NCBI GenBank assembly: GCA_030668905.1
Contig: DAOVEQ010000034.1
Location: 1 to 8,115 of the forward strand
Direction: 5' to 3'
Length of the DNA stretch: 8,115 bases
DNA from: Thermococci archaeon
GTDB lineage: Archaea > Methanobacteriota_B > Thermococci > Methanofastidiosales > B48-G16
The notes beneath the pieces are model-generated. The model worked only from the letters and a program-made list of their open reading frames with translations. It was not told where the DNA came from and made no database searches. Below, one piece after another: positions 1 to 4,815 of the stretch (positions are counted from its first letter, which is position 1; each line of letters begins with the position of its first letter). The position numbers and the translations under genes are program-made.

Positions 1-656
1 TACTTAGTTTCGTTATCCAATAACTCTGATGGGATAACTGCTTCAATAACGTGCTCTTTAATGTCTTCTCTTACTTTGTCTATATCTATGTCGTCATGCT
101 GGGCCGCGATAACAGCGGCTTCTACCCTCTTTGGCATCTTATCGTTATCATACTCTATAGTCACCTGAGACTTCCCATCAGGTCTCAAATAATCCAATAT
201 CTTCTTTTTTCTTACTTCTGCAAGCCTTTTTGTGAGCTTATGAGCAAAATCCAGAGACATAGGCATCAAGTTCTCTGTCTCGTTTATTGCATAACCAAAT
301 GTTAGACCCTGGTCTCCAGCTCCCTGATCTTCTTTGTCGACACCAAGAGCTATATCAGGACTCTGTTCGTCTATAGCTGCCAACACAGCACATGTTTCAT
401 AATCAAAACCGTACTCAGGCTTGATATATCCTATATCTCTTATGGTCTCTCTTGCTATTTTTCGCATATCTACGTATGTATCGGTACTTATCTCGCCAGA
501 AACTAGGCATAACCCCGTACTCACTAAAGTCTCGCAAGCAACTCTACAGTTCTTATCTTTTGCTATTATTGCATCCAGTATAGCATCAGAGATCTGATCA
601 GCCACCTTATCCGGATGTCCTTCAGTTACAGATTCAGATGTGAAAAGTTTTTTCAT
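1..656 (-). CDS. metK: S-adenosylmethionine synthetase, bacterial type (partial, C-terminus off the window)
   Basis: Methionine adenosyltransferase makes S-adenosylmethionine from methionine and ATP in the cytoplasm. The minus-strand frame is open from the ATG at 656-654 to the window edge, giving 218 codons of an enzyme usually about 380-400 residues long. It starts [20 protein letters not shown], the classic bacterial MetK N-terminus with the ATP/metal-binding His and Asp of GHPDK (residues 13-17). It continues with [18 protein letters not shown], the PROSITE-type signature GAGDQG (near residue 112) followed by FGYA, and [12 protein letters not shown]. The second signature (GGGAFSxKD) would lie beyond the edge. 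Most archaea use a different, highly divergent MAT family, so a bacterial-type enzyme under an archaeal promoter suggests ancient transfer or replacement. The start is supported by GGTGA at 665-661 and by family alignment. It is divergent from the PRC-barrel gene. Family assignment is near certain. Confidence 0.97.
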   Translation of the reverse strand, partial: MKKLFTSESVTEGHPDKVADQISDAILDAIIAKDKNCRVACETLVSTGLCLVSGEISTDTYVDMRKIARETIRDIGYIKPEYGFDYETCAVLAAIDEQSPDIALGVDKEDQGAGDQGLTFGYAINETENLMPMSLDFAHKLTKRLAEVRKKKILDYLRPDGKSQVTIEYDNDKMPKRVEAAVIAAQHDDIDIDKVREDIKEHVIEAVIPSELLDNETK

Positions 657-689
657 AGTATCACCGAATATTATTACCACAATAATTTA

Positions 690-703
690 CTTTATATATT
701 TTT
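690..703 (-). promoter_or_regulatory. Archaeal BRE/TATA promoter of metK
   Basis: Read on the minus strand this stretch is AAAAATATATAAAG, a purine-rich BRE running into a TATA-like box. Transcription would begin about 25 bases downstream, near 668, giving a short leader of about a dozen bases. That leader holds GGTGAT (665-660), a good complement to the archaeal anti-Shine-Dalgarno, three bases before the ATG. metK is therefore probably translated with an SD, unlike several leaderless genes nearby. Confidence 0.6.
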
Positions 704-747
704 CCCGTATCTTATTACTGTCAGTTATATTTTCTTACTAACACATA

Positions 748-763
748 GAAACCTTTTTATTTT
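748..763 (+). promoter_or_regulatory. Archaeal BRE/TATA promoter of the PRC-barrel gene
   Basis: GAAACCTTTTTATTTT combines a purine-rich BRE (GAAA) with a T-rich TATA-like box. The C opening the box (753) is 34 bases before the ATG at 787, so the transcript should start at or a few bases before the start codon. No SD is visible in that interval. It shares the 657-786 intergenic region with the divergent metK promoter. Confidence 0.6.
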
Positions 764-786
764 TCAATGAAATAAAATAAAACATT

Positions 787-1071
787 ATGGCAAAAATCGC
801 AGCAAGTAGACTCAGAGACAGAAGGGTAGTTACAGAACAGGGTCATGAGATCGGTACTCTCTTTGACATTATTGTAGATGAGGACACTGGAAAAATCATG
901 GCTTTTATCGTTGATCCATCCACTGAACAAATAAAAGAAGAACTTATAACTGACAAAAATGGACTTATTCTCGTTCCCTTTGGAGCCTTTTATGCTATAA
1001 AAGATTATCTGATCGTAGACGCAAAGAGACTTCCTAAAAAAACAACAAAAACAACTCTTTTTGTCAGATGA
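787..1071 (+). CDS. PRC-barrel domain protein
   Basis: A 94-residue cytoplasmic protein made of one PRC-barrel (photosynthetic reaction centre H-subunit-like) beta-barrel at about residues 5-80. Visible hallmarks are GHEIGTLFDIIVDEDTGKI (residues 19-37), the FIVDPS strand, and the closing VPFGAFYAIKDYLIVD segment (63-78). A short basic, threonine-rich tail follows. PRC-barrel proteins of this size are widespread in archaea. Some (CdpB-type proteins of haloarchaea) act with SepF and FtsZ in cell division, while others are linked to RNA processing. Which role applies here is not decidable, and no ftsZ or sepF is in the window. The start matches the family N-terminus and the leaderless promoter spacing. 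Its stop codon overlaps an in-frame upstream ATG of the methyltransferase ORF, but that gene probably starts later, at 1125. Confidence 0.9.
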   Translation: MAKIAASRLRDRRVVTEQGHEIGTLFDIIVDEDTGKIMAFIVDPSTEQIKEELITDKNGLILVPFGAFYAIKDYLIVDAKRLPKKTTKTTLFVR

Positions 1072-1084
1072 GACTTCTTTTTGA

Positions 1085-1100
1085 CCCAAATTATATACAG
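1085..1100 (+). promoter_or_regulatory. Possible internal promoter of the methyltransferase gene
   Basis: CCCAAATTATATACAG contains a good TATA-like core (TTATATAC, 1091-1098), 34 bases before the preferred ATG at 1125. It lies just downstream of the PRC-barrel stop codon. This would allow the methyltransferase to be transcribed separately from the PRC-barrel gene. Read-through from upstream is also possible. Confidence 0.45.
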
Positions 1101-1124
1101 ATAATCAAACTATTAGAGGGAAAA

Positions 1125-1898
1125 ATGTCAAATGAAAATCGGAGGTCATGGAACAAGCATGCTCGCAGATATCAGAAAAAATGCAGATTTAACTGTAATG
1201 TTGCTCATTATTTAAGTGAAGCATACCCCATGGAAAACGAATTGAATCTTCTGGGAAACGTTTCAGGGTTGAAAGTATTGGAGATCGGCTCTGGAGCTGG
1301 TCAGTGCGGGATAGCAATGGCAAAACAGGGGGCTCATGTCACGTGTCTCGATATTTCGGAGGAACAGATCGCGATAGGTTGTAAATACGCTGAAAAAGAA
1401 AATGCGAATGTAAACTTTGTACGGGGGGATATGGAAGATCTATCCCTTTTTTCTTCCGATCTTTTCGATCTTGTATTCTCTGCCGCCGCCATATCTTATG
1501 TAGAAAGAATTGACAAAGTATTTTCAGAGGTTTTTAGAGTTCTCAAAGATGGTGGCAGATTTCTATTTAGTAGTGTGAATCCATTTTGGTTTGCTTTGGG
1601 TGCTACAGAGTTATGGCCAGAAGAGAATAACAATCCTTCATATTTTTATATGGGTCCTGAACGCTGGAAATGGAATGAAGAGGACGATTTCGAATTCATA
1701 ACATACAGAAGACCTCTTCAGGATTATTTTAATTCGCTCATAGACGCAGGATTACATATAAAAAAGTTCATAGAACTCGAGCCCGTTCTCAATCGTTTAA
1801 CGGAAGATACATCTTTTTTTATGGATGAAAAAGAAATCGAAATGGCAAAAAGATTTCCGCAGGGTATGATTGTTTTGAGTGAAAAACACATAAAATAA
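1125..1898 (+). CDS. Class I SAM-dependent methyltransferase (Methyltransf_11-like)
   Basis: A 257-residue soluble methyltransferase of the Rossmann-like class I fold; the substrate is unknown. Motif I (SAM binding) is VLEIGSGAGQ at residues 51-60. The acidic end of strand beta-2 is CLDIS with Asp76, GDMEDL (101-106) contacts the adenine side, FDLVFSAAAISYV forms strand 4, and RVLKDGGRFLF (138-148) is the typical post-motif. The C-terminal third is rich in Trp and acidic residues and probably forms a substrate cap. The ORF is also open from an ATG at 1068 that overlaps the PRC-barrel stop (ATGA). I prefer 1125 because of GAGGG at 1116-1120, a TATA-like box at 1091-1098, and because family members usually begin near the WNKxAxxYxK segment. 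Ubiquinone/menaquinone or small-molecule methyltransferases of COG2226 are the nearest well-known relatives, without evidence for that specific role. Confidence 0.92.
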   Translation: MSNENRRSWNKHARRYQKKCRFNCNVAHYLSEAYPMENELNLLGNVSGLKVLEIGSGAGQCGIAMAKQGAHVTCLDISEEQIAIGCKYAEKENANVNFVRGDMEDLSLFSSDLFDLVFSAAAISYVERIDKVFSEVFRVLKDGGRFLFSSVNPFWFALGATELWPEENNNPSYFYMGPERWKWNEEDDFEFITYRRPLQDYFNSLIDAGLHIKKFIELEPVLNRLTEDTSFFMDEKEIEMAKRFPQGMIVLSEKHIK

Positions 1899-1923
1899 AA
1901 GCTGATTCTGCGAGGTGGTTAAA

Positions 1924-1962
1924 ATGAAAAAATTTTTCCATCTTTGTGCAGTATATTTTTAA
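1924..1962 (+). other. 12-codon mini-ORF with a strong Shine-Dalgarno
   Basis: MKKFFHLCAVYF followed by TAA. GAGGTG at 1912-1917 sits six bases before the ATG, one of the better SD matches in the window. It could be a small hydrophobic peptide, a leader peptide, or the stump of a gene whose body was lost. The same arrangement (SD, then TTAAAATGAAAA) recurs at the start of the hydrolase gene at 2264. Coding status is unproven. Confidence 0.25.
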
Positions 1963-1970
1963 AAATTACT

Positions 1971-1992
1971 TTCCAAAACTTTTTATGTGGAA
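1971..1992. repeat. 5-bp inverted repeat flanking a TATA box (possible operator)
   Basis: TTCCA at 1971-1975 and TGGAA at 1988-1992 are perfect reverse complements separated by 12 bases that contain the TATA-like box. The centre-to-centre distance of 17 bases is not a clean multiple of a helical turn. A dimeric repressor bound here would block TBP. With only five bases per arm in A+T-rich DNA, chance is a serious alternative. Confidence 0.2.
1976..1990 (+). promoter_or_regulatory. Archaeal promoter of the 2026-2905 gene pair
   Basis: AAAACTTTTTATGTG matches the BRE/TATA pattern seen elsewhere in the window. The box-opening C (1979) is 47 bases before the ATG at 2026, so a leader of about 15 bases is expected. 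The box is bracketed by the inverted repeat TTCCA (1971-1975) and TGGAA (1988-1992), which could be a repressor operator. Confidence 0.5.
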
Positions 1993-2025
1993 GTGTAGTA
2001 ATATAAAGTGTAACCAGATGATCGC

Positions 2026-2262
2026 ATGAAAGTGTTATCTATTAAGAAATATGCTGCAAGAAAGAGCCTTTGTTTGTTAATTAGTAGTTTGTTTATTTTA
2101 GGATCTCTTGGATTAGATTTTTTAGATGATCATTTTAAAAGGTCTGGAAATAAGTTATCTTGGGAAGGATCTATCAATGAGGTACCTTATACTATCCTTC
2201 TAAATTTCCCAGCTTCAATTGATAACTGCCATGCTCATGTCTGGTGGACTGAGGAGGATTAA
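2026..2262 (+). CDS. Small hypothetical protein with N-terminal membrane segment
   Basis: A 78-residue ORF I do not recognise. It has a basic N-terminus (KK and RK within the first 13 residues), then a hydrophobic stretch at about residues 14-30 (SLCLLISSLFILGSLG), consistent with a membrane anchor or signal peptide. A short soluble tail follows, ending in His-, Trp- and acid-rich residues (HAHVWWTEED). The archaeal promoter at 1976-1990 and the tight coupling to the next gene support expression. Its stop is one base before the hydrolase ATG, and the hydrolase SD (GAGGAGG) lies inside its last codons. It may be a genuine small gene or only a translated leader that feeds ribosomes to the hydrolase. 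A degraded remnant of a longer gene is also possible. Confidence 0.45.
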   Translation: MKVLSIKKYAARKSLCLLISSLFILGSLGLDFLDDHFKRSGNKLSWEGSINEVPYTILLNFPASIDNCHAHVWWTEED

Positions 2263-2263
2263 A

Positions 2264-2905
2264 ATGAAAATTACTATAATTTATGATAATGAAGCCTACA
2301 AAAAAGATCTTAAAGCTGACTGGGGTTTTTCCTGTCTAGTAGAAATAGAAAACACCCCAAAAATTCTTTTTGACACAGGAGCCAATGGTTTGATACTGCT
2401 CCATAATATGGAAAAGTTAGGTATCGATCCCTGTATTATTGACGAGATATTTATTTCGCATTCCCATTGGGATCATACCGGCGGACTTTCAGATTTTCTT
2501 AAAATAAATAAAAATGTTAAAGTTTATGTTCCGAGCTCATTTCCTAAACCTCGTGGTGCTAAAGAGGTAACTAGTGTCAAAGACCCTTTCCAAATCCATG
2601 AAAATGTCTTTTCTACAGGAGAGCTTAGCGGCATAGAACAGTCTCTCGCAGTTAAAACAGAAAAAGGCATAGTCGTGATCGCAGGATGTTCACATTCTGG
2701 AGTAGGAAATATACTTAATGCAGCCTCAAATTTTGGAGATGTCTATGCTCTTATCGGCGGATTGCACGGATTCAGAGAGTTTGGCTTGTTAAAAGATTTG
2801 AATTTAGTTTGTGCTACTCACTGCACTCAATTTAAGTCAGAAATAAAAAAATTGTATCCAGAAAAATATATTGAAGGTGGAGCAGGTAAAGTAATTATGG
2901 TTTAA
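2264..2905 (+). CDS. COG1237-type metallo-beta-lactamase-fold hydrolase (DHPMRP synthase-like)
   Basis: A 213-residue metal-dependent hydrolase of the metallo-beta-lactamase superfamily. The metal-binding signature is HSHWDH (residues 66-71), preceded by LFDTGANG and LLHNMEKLGID, which are characteristic of COG1237. Later ligands are likely His144 in GCSHSG, His168 in GGLHGF and His186 in ATHCTQ. COG1237 proteins are often annotated as 7,8-dihydropterin-6-methyl-4-(beta-D-ribofuranosyl)aminobenzene-5'-phosphate synthase because of M. jannaschii MJ0301, of methanopterin biosynthesis. That role is not established for short paralogs like this one. The protein is shorter than usual (about 250-280 residues), with the loss in the region between about residues 100 and 130. 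An in-frame ATG at 2219 exists, but the start at 2264 is fixed by GAGGAGG at 2251-2257 and the family N-terminus. It is coupled to the 78-residue ORF upstream. Confidence 0.9.
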   Translation: MKITIIYDNEAYKKDLKADWGFSCLVEIENTPKILFDTGANGLILLHNMEKLGIDPCIIDEIFISHSHWDHTGGLSDFLKINKNVKVYVPSSFPKPRGAKEVTSVKDPFQIHENVFSTGELSGIEQSLAVKTEKGIVVIAGCSHSGVGNILNAASNFGDVYALIGGLHGFREFGLLKDLNLVCATHCTQFKSEIKKLYPEKYIEGGAGKVIMV

Positions 2906-2917
2906 TAATTTGAATTC

Positions 2918-2935
2918 GAAAACCTTTTTAATAAA
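2918..2935 (+). promoter_or_regulatory. Archaeal promoter of the OB-fold/NYN gene
   Basis: GAAAACCTTTTTAATAAA joins a strong BRE (GAAAA) to a T-rich TATA-like box. The box-opening C (2924) is 29 bases before the ATG at 2953, so the transcript should be leaderless. No SD lies between the box and the ATG, which supports this and selects the first ATG over the in-frame one at 2971. Confidence 0.6.
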
Positions 2936-2952
2936 TCCCCTTCATTAATATT

Positions 2953-3693
2953 ATGGATGAAGTTAGTGATATGAAAGTGGGAGAGATCGTAAAAAGATTG
3001 AAATCTAATCCTGGAGATATATTCTTTGTAAATACGACTGTAAAAGTAGTTTCAGTGGACAAGAGTGTAAAAGAAGGGGATAAGTGGAGTCTCGGGAGCA
3101 TAAGAGCTAAAGACACAGAAAATCCAGTAACTCTCAGAGTGAACTTATGGGGTAAACTTTCAATCCTGGTAAACGAACTCGGCAAAGGCGATCTCGTGAA
3201 GATACAGAAGGGGCAGGCAAAAAATTATTCTTACAATGACAAAACGTATCCCCAGATAAACTGCGATGACAGATACTCGAGTATAGAGATAAAATATAAA
3301 ATGGAAAAGATCCTTGTAGACGGTTCAAATGTTGCCTGGATGTCTAAAAAAGAAGGAAAACCGGATATTGAAAACATAGAAATAATAAAATTGGAACTAG
3401 AAGATAAGGGGTATAATCCGATAATAATCGTTGATGCTACTTTGAGACATATAATCCCCGAAGGAGATAAAAAAAGATTTGAAAAATTGATCGATGAAGA
3501 GAAGGTGATCCAGGCTCCTGCACAGGTAAAGGCGGATGATGCGCTACTAAAATTTGCAGAAGAAAGAGGATTGAAAATAGTCAGCAATGACACATTTAGA
3601 GATTATGAAAACATGCATCCCTGGATTAAAGATAAAAGTAGAAGAATACCTTTCAACATAATAGGTAGTCAGGCAGTTTTACATTTTCGATGA
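2953..3693 (+). CDS. OB-fold domain fused to Zc3h12a-like NYN (PIN-fold) ribonuclease
   Basis: A 246-residue two-domain protein. Residues about 7-113 look like an RPA/aspartyl-tRNA-synthetase-type OB-fold for single-stranded nucleic acid (NTTVKVVSVDKSVKEGDKW, then VTLRVNLWGKL, GDLVKIQKGQAKNY and YPQINCDD). Residues about 117-246 match the Zc3h12a-like NYN nuclease domain of the MCPIP1/Regnase group. They contain ILVDGSNVAWM with Asp123 and Asn126, IIIVDA with Asp161, a KADDALLKFAEERG helix with Asp195/Asp196, and the signature IVSNDTFRDY with Asp213 and Asp217. The full acidic active site for metal-dependent RNA cleavage is therefore present. By inference this is an RNase targeted by its own OB-fold to single-stranded RNA. 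No antitoxin-like partner is adjacent, so a toxin role is not supported. The gene appears monocistronic, with its own leaderless promoter. Domain calls are confident; the cellular role is unknown. Confidence 0.88.
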   Translation: MDEVSDMKVGEIVKRLKSNPGDIFFVNTTVKVVSVDKSVKEGDKWSLGSIRAKDTENPVTLRVNLWGKLSILVNELGKGDLVKIQKGQAKNYSYNDKTYPQINCDDRYSSIEIKYKMEKILVDGSNVAWMSKKEGKPDIENIEIIKLELEDKGYNPIIIVDATLRHIIPEGDKKRFEKLIDEEKVIQAPAQVKADDALLKFAEERGLKIVSNDTFRDYENMHPWIKDKSRRIPFNIIGSQAVLHFR

Positions 3694-3728
3694 GATAATT
3701 TCCGTTTAAAAACGAACTCCCATTCACC

Positions 3729-3744
3729 GAAACTTTTATATAAG
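3729..3744 (+). promoter_or_regulatory. Archaeal promoter of the ABC exporter operon
   Basis: CGAAACTTTTATATAA is the most canonical BRE/TATA element in the window. The box-opening C (3733) is 32 bases before the ATG at 3765, which opens a three-codon ORF. The ATPase start at 3838 is 105 bases away, so the operon has an untranslated leader of about 73 bases, unusual here where most transcripts look leaderless. Confidence 0.7.
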
Positions 3745-3764
3745 AATCTGAAAAATTTAATTCT

Positions 3765-3776
3765 ATGAGTGCCTGA
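3765..3776 (+). other. Three-codon upstream ORF (Met-Ser-Ala-stop) in the ABC operon leader
   Basis: ATG AGT GCC TGA sits at the position where a leaderless transcript from the promoter at 3729-3744 would begin. It lies in a different frame from the ATPase. Its Ala and stop codons coincide with the left arm of a hairpin (3770-3775). A ribosome on this minigene would therefore block the hairpin. The spacing is seen in the sequence; the regulatory role is inferred. Confidence 0.4.
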
Positions 3777-3803
3777 TATTCTTTTTGCACAGGCAGTTTT
3801 TTT
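3770..3803 (+). terminator. Candidate attenuator: hairpin plus seven-T run in the ABC operon leader
   Basis: TGCCTG (3770-3775) and CAGGCA (3790-3795) are perfect 6-bp complements with a 14-base loop, followed one base later by seven T (3797-3803). In archaea T-runs alone can cause intrinsic termination, and a hairpin can add to it. Lying between the promoter and the first gene, it would cut expression of the exporter unless overridden. The stem is short and the loop wide, so stability is modest. Confidence 0.4.
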
Positions 3804-3825
3804 ATTAGTGTTAGCTATATTTTTA

Positions 3826-3833
3826 GGAGTGAT
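3826..3833 (+). promoter_or_regulatory. Shine-Dalgarno site deciding the ATPase start
   Basis: GGAGTGAT resembles the archaeal consensus GGAGGTGAT; its GGAG core ends eight bases before the ATG at 3838. It selects that ATG over the in-frame GTG at 3769, which has no SD and would add 23 hydrophobic residues not expected in an ABC ATPase. Confidence 0.7.
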
Positions 3834-3837
3834 TTAT

Positions 3838-4815
3838 ATGGATAATATTATAGTTTCAGATCTTACTAAAAAATTTGTAAAAAAAGGAAAGAGAAAGCTT
3901 TTGAGAAGAGAAAAGGAAGATATCCTGGCGGTAGATCATATCAGTGTTAAAGTAAAGAAGGGAGAACTTTTTGGTCTTTTGGGTCCGAATGGTGCGGGAA
4001 AGACTACATTGGTCAAATGCCTTGCTACATTACTGATTCCCGACGAAGGAACTGCAACGATCGATGGTCACGATATAATAACAGATCCTATAAGTGTAAG
4101 AAAGATCTTGGGAATAACGACAGGAGGTGAAAGAACTCTGTACTGGAAACTCTCTGCAAGGGACAATCTCAAGTACTTTGCAAGTCTCTATGGCTTATCA
4201 TCAAAGGATGCTGAAGAAAGGATAGATTATCTCCTGGATATTATGGATCTGAAAGAAAAGCAGCATCAAAGATTGGAGAAGTATTCTACAGGAATGAGAC
4301 AGAAAGTTTCTATAGCAAGAGCTATTCTCCATGATCCGAAAATACTCCTGCTTGACGAACCTACACTGGGTCTCGATCCCTCATTCTCCATGTTTCTCAG
4401 GTCATTTATAAAGAACGATCTCAATAAAAAAGAAGGGAAAACGATCCTCCTGACCACTCACTACATGGATGAAGCTGATCAACTCTGTGATAGGATAGCA
4501 TTCGTTGACAGAGGAAAGTTAATAGTCGTGGACACATCCAAAAACTTGAAAAGAAACGTATCGAAAAACGAAGCTCTTGAAATAAAATGCATCGGAAATA
4601 TAGACAAACTAGAGAACTTCAATGCTCACATAAAAAATAAGAAGAACTACACTAAAATAAGGATTTTGCACGAAAATACCGAAGATATAATGGACGATGT
4701 ACTTAAAGATGTAAAAGAAAGGGCAAAAATTCTCTCTGTAAATGTTACGAGGCCTACATTAGAAGATGTTTTTGTCCATCTGACAGGATCGAAGCTGGAG
4801 GATGAGCATGAATAG
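3838..4815 (+). CDS. ABC-2 type exporter, ATP-binding protein
   Basis: A 325-residue nucleotide-binding subunit that powers export through the two permeases downstream. The ATPase domain spans about residues 2-235. It has Walker A GPNGAGKTT (49-57), the ABC signature in the variant form YSTGMRQK (149-156), Walker B ILLLDEP (169-175), D-loop LGLD (177-180) and the H-loop His208 in TTHYMDEAD. The C-terminal 90 residues match the DUF4162-like extension of DrrA-type drug exporters, ending in RPTLEDVFVHLTG. An insertion of basic residues (KKGKRKLLRREKED, about 15-28) separates the first two strands. The Q-loop is atypical: GGERTLYWKLS (about 96-106) has no Gln where PQ is usual. The gene overlaps the first permease and is under a leader with a possible attenuator. 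Substrate could be a drug, lipid or peptide; sequence alone does not tell. Confidence 0.95.
   Translation: MDNIIVSDLTKKFVKKGKRKLLRREKEDILAVDHISVKVKKGELFGLLGPNGAGKTTLVKCLATLLIPDEGTATIDGHDIITDPISVRKILGITTGGERTLYWKLSARDNLKYFASLYGLSSKDAEERIDYLLDIMDLKEKQHQRLEKYSTGMRQKVSIARAILHDPKILLLDEPTLGLDPSFSMFLRSFIKNDLNKKEGKTILLTTHYMDEADQLCDRIAFVDRGKLIVVDTSKNLKRNVSKNEALEIKCIGNIDKLENFNAHIKNKKNYTKIRILHENTEDIMDDVLKDVKERAKILSVNVTRPTLEDVFVHLTGSKLEDEHE
4797..4801 (+). promoter_or_regulatory. Shine-Dalgarno site deciding the first permease start
   Basis: GGAGG lies inside the end of the ATPase gene. It is six bases before the ATG at 4808 but touches the alternative ATG at 4802 with no spacing, so it favours 4808. 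The permease would then overlap the ATPase by eight bases, a translationally coupled arrangement. Confidence 0.6.

Noticed and set aside
51..305. An 84-codon plus-strand ORF at the left end.
   Set aside because: It is antisense to metK, whose conserved motifs cover this stretch.
757..1089. A 110-codon minus-strand ORF opposite the PRC-barrel gene.
   Set aside because: It is antisense to a clear PRC-barrel domain, lacks a promoter or SD, and has low-complexity Phe/Ser/Lys-rich content typical of a shadow.
1068..1124. ATG at 1068, overlapping the PRC-barrel stop, as the methyltransferase start.
   Set aside because: The extra 19 residues are not typical of the family, and a GAGGG plus TATA-like box favour the ATG at 1125.
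3231..3593. A 120-codon minus-strand ORF opposite the OB-fold/NYN gene.
   Set aside because: Ser/Phe/Ile-rich shadow of a gene with intact catalytic motifs on the plus strand.
3703..3714. Small hairpin CGTT/AACG after the OB/NYN stop as a terminator.
   Set aside because: Only four base pairs and no T-run behind it.
3670..3800. An 11-base direct repeat CAGGCAGTTTT at 3670-3680 and 3790-3800, exactly 120 bases apart.
   Set aside because: The first copy is coding sequence at the end of the OB/NYN gene and the second is the hairpin arm and T-run. The flanks do not match, so chance or a very short duplication is the simplest view.
3769..3837. GTG at 3769 as the ATPase start, adding 23 hydrophobic residues that resemble a membrane segment.
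   Set aside because: No SD precedes it, ABC ATPases do not carry such an extension, and T-rich leader DNA encodes hydrophobic residues by default. A one-base indel linking the leaderless ATG at 3765 to this frame is conceivable but not needed, given the good SD and ATG at 3838.
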